Shown: positions 28,253 to 30,076 of the stretch, one piece after another
Layout: the number at the start of each line of letters is the position of its first letter
How positions within the stretch are numbered: position 1 is the first letter of the stretch
DNA from: Hypsibius dujardini
Taxonomy: Eukaryota; Tardigrada; Eutardigrada; Parachela; Hypsibiidae
Length of the DNA stretch: 30,076 bases
NCBI GenBank assembly: GCA_001579985.1
Contig: LRSR01002121.1
Coordinates: 1-30,076 of the forward strand
Reading direction: 5' to 3'
The notes under the pieces: model-generated
Seen by the model: the letters and a program-made list of their open reading frames with translations, nothing else
What the model was told of the DNA's origin: nothing
The model's database searches: none
Program-made: the position numbers and the translations under genes

Positions 28253-28720
28253 GCCGATGTGCCGCTGGCTTTTTCTGTCTGTCCCTTTTTTTGCCTAGCC
28301 CTTTAATTTCTCGCGCAGCCAGATTTCCAGCTTGTAGCACACTTAAGTCTCTTTGGTGTTTTTTTTTCGGCCGTATGATGAGAGATTTCAGTCAAGTTTT
28401 GCAGCGATCAGTGTCGGTGTTTCCTATTACTTTCTCCCTTTTTTTGACACTAGTAGGCTTGATCGGTGTTGCTCTTTGTACCGTACTGCTGACCGATCAG
28501 ACTTGTGAACAAATAGAAAACCTTTAAAAATTGCGCTTGCATTGCGACCGAAAGAGTTGGCGGCGAGTTTAGGAAGCTGCTGGTTTTGCATGGGAATGTG
28601 ATTGATATTGGGGAGAGCTGAGAGGCGGGCATGCAGTATACGCTCGATTGATTGATTGGATGGATGGATGGATCGGTGAAGAGTCATTCCGTGAGAGATT
28701 ATGACGTGGTATTAATGCAT
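28253..28720 (+). other. Hsp90 3'UTR and immediate 3' flank
   Basis: Follows the hsp90 stop. Pieces at 28380-28445 and 28645-28705 recur as relics at 15845-15910 and 17424-17490, so these were part of the ancestral duplicated unit. It ends in GATTGATTGATTG and GGATGGATGGATGG simple repeats. Confidence 0.6.
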
Positions 28721-29350
28721 GAATTGAATTAGTTTCGTTTTAAATGGTATATTTGAATTTAAATAAAATATCGAATCCACCGGCAGTTTATATGAATAAA
28801 TAAAAAGGCGTAATTTATTTAGAAGAAAAGCTACATTTTCGGCATTTAGAATAAGCTTTTAATTGAAATATCCAAATATGGGGAGGAAATTGAGTGAATA
28901 ACGTAGTCGGATTTAAATTAAATCTTAAATCTACCATCACAGTTTATTTTAAATAAGAACGCTTATTATTTTTAGAGGAAAAGTTGCATTTTCAGTGTTT
29001 AAAACTAGCGAACTGTAGGCACAGTTAAAAAAGGCCGAGCCGAGAGCTTCCGAGAGCCTCCGAGAGCCTCCGAAGGTCTTTATATATATATATATATTAA
29101 GTTAAGACATTGTTAAGACACAGGGCTGCCCGTACCTGATTGAAAATTTAGTGGCCCGCTGATTTTTAATTTTAAAACCCATGTTTCGGAAAGGAGCAGT
29201 TCTGGTTGTGGGAGTTGAAGATGCTGTTGGAATCTCCATTTTGGAATCGGGAAATTTTTAAAACATTAAAACTTCTGGATTCCCATGTTTGGCCTGAGTT
29301 GATTGATTGATTGATTAACTGATTGATTGATGAATCTGTTCCAATTTTGA
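28721..29350. other. AT-rich repeat region, no gene
   Basis: TTTAAATAAAAT-type sequence. A partly repeated block GAAAAG(C/T)T(A/G)CATTTTC(G/A)G occurs at about 28827 and 28979. Weak inverted ends TAGTTT ... TTTTAAA / TTTAAAACTA (about 28730 and 29003) suggest a decayed AT-rich MITE, but no target duplication is visible. A TTGATTGATTGATTGATT tract lies at 29299-29316. Confidence 0.4.
29036..29095. repeat. CCGAGAGC(C/T)T tandem repeats followed by (TA)n
   Basis: Four imperfect 10-11-base units of CCGAGAGCCT (29040-29075), then TATATATATATATA (29081-29097). A second (TA)n tract is at 29546-29565. Confidence 0.8.
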
Positions 29351-29638
29351 AGCTAATCGAAAGATATCAAGCCTGATTCTACACAGTAGGCACAAAAGCG
29401 ACAGAACCGGAGACACAGACAAAGACAGATAGAGTGACAAAAAACATAAGACAACAATAAATATATTTTAAAACTCGATGGCAAGATGGCCTTGCAAAGC
29501 CAAAATTTCTGCCTTTTGCGAGCGCAGAGCGCGAGCAATAACTTGTTATATATATATATATATATTGATAGAACCTTTATATAAAATAAAATGTATATTC
29601 GTATAGCGACCTTTAGAGTTGCTATGTCAACGAGTACT

Positions 29639-29711
29639 ACCGGGAAAAAAACCCCGGTGGACCGGGTCCCGAACCGGGTTTTTTCCCCGGGGGACCGGGT
29701 TTTTTCCCCGG
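29639..29711. repeat. GC-rich palindromic repeats
   Basis: CCGGG-A(7)-CCCCGGT is followed by two direct copies of ACCGGGTTTTTTCCCCGG (29673-29690 and 29694-29711), inverted relative to the first. Strong hairpin potential in otherwise AT-rich DNA. No gene nearby. Confidence 0.8.
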
Positions 29712-29842
29712 TTTTCTACAATGGAATTAATATAACTTGCATTCTGCGCGCGCAGCAGGTGCTGTGCTGCGATTGGTCGACAGCACTGGCCGCTTACGCC
29801 CACTTACGCCAACAGGAATCGATCGCTCGTGCTCAAGATTAC

Positions 29843-29868
29843 ACACACACAAACACACACACACAAAA
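29843..29868. repeat. (CA)n microsatellite
   Basis: ACACACACACAAACACACAC-type tract. The remaining sequence to the window end shows no gene I can support. Confidence 0.85.
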
Positions 29869-30076
29869 CATTAACGCCGGTCAAAAAAGGGGTGTGAACT
29901 TGGAACACTCGCTCGGCCTTGATAATATTTGAAACATTATTTGAAATATTTATTCTTATGACTTCTTGGATGAAATAAAAGTGTTTGATACTTGAAATCG
30001 AAACTCGCAATTTTACGTTTTTTGAACACACTAATGTACCGCAGCCTTACTGCACAAGCTTTAACAAATTCTTTTC

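Noticed and set aside
1-30076. tRNA, rRNA or other structured RNA genes
   Set aside because: I looked for tRNA-like box A/B pairs and rRNA stretches by eye and found none convincing. A covariance-model scan would be needed to exclude them.

Overview
The window is nuclear DNA from a eukaryote, most likely an invertebrate animal. Protein-coding genes are split by GT-AG introns of about 90-400 bases. The cytosolic Hsp70 and Hsp90 are animal-like and end in EEVD/MEEVD. There are many DNA transposons of animal types (pogo/Tigger-like DDE, hAT, MULE) and abundant (CAGA)n, (TTGA)n and (TA)n repeats. I cannot name the species.

The backbone is a tandemly duplicated, decaying Hsp70/Hsp90 cluster. At the right end is an apparently functional divergent pair: hsc70 (copy C, minus strand, 21038-23825, 7 exons, 654 aa) and hsp90 (plus strand, 25369-28252, 4 exons, 725 aa). 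They share a promoter region with heat-shock elements and a run of inverted CCAAT boxes. To the left are relics of earlier duplications. Hsp70-A (exons 1-6 at 6241-8480, damaged last exon at 1541-1682) is split by a 4.2-kb transposon. Hsp70-B (9772-10681) is an internally deleted mini-gene that lost its ATG. Hsp90 tail fragments lie at 8845-8895 and 20206-20291, and promoter/3'UTR pieces of the same unit lie at 14840-15110, 15723-15910 and 17424-17490.

The block from about 10.7 to 19.9 kb sits between Hsp70-B and a piece of Hsp70 5'UTR intron. It is filled with foreign or mobile material: an intronless bacterial-type inositol-phosphate synthase gene with a Shine-Dalgarno-like sequence (10942-12018); three nested hAT-type elements with 8-bp target duplications (13267-14225); an AT-rich IS630-like transposase relic (14398-14760); a 189-bp triplicated hairpin array (15158-15722); a MITE with 56-bp arms (15941-16301); a transposon-like exon (16850-17431); a MULE transposase relic (18924-19407); and a 242-bp hAT-like MITE beside it (19639-19880).

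The left edge (122-929) is the 3' end of a single-pass membrane protein gene. The right edge (28253-30076) is Hsp90 3' sequence followed by AT-rich and simple repeats with no gene I can support.
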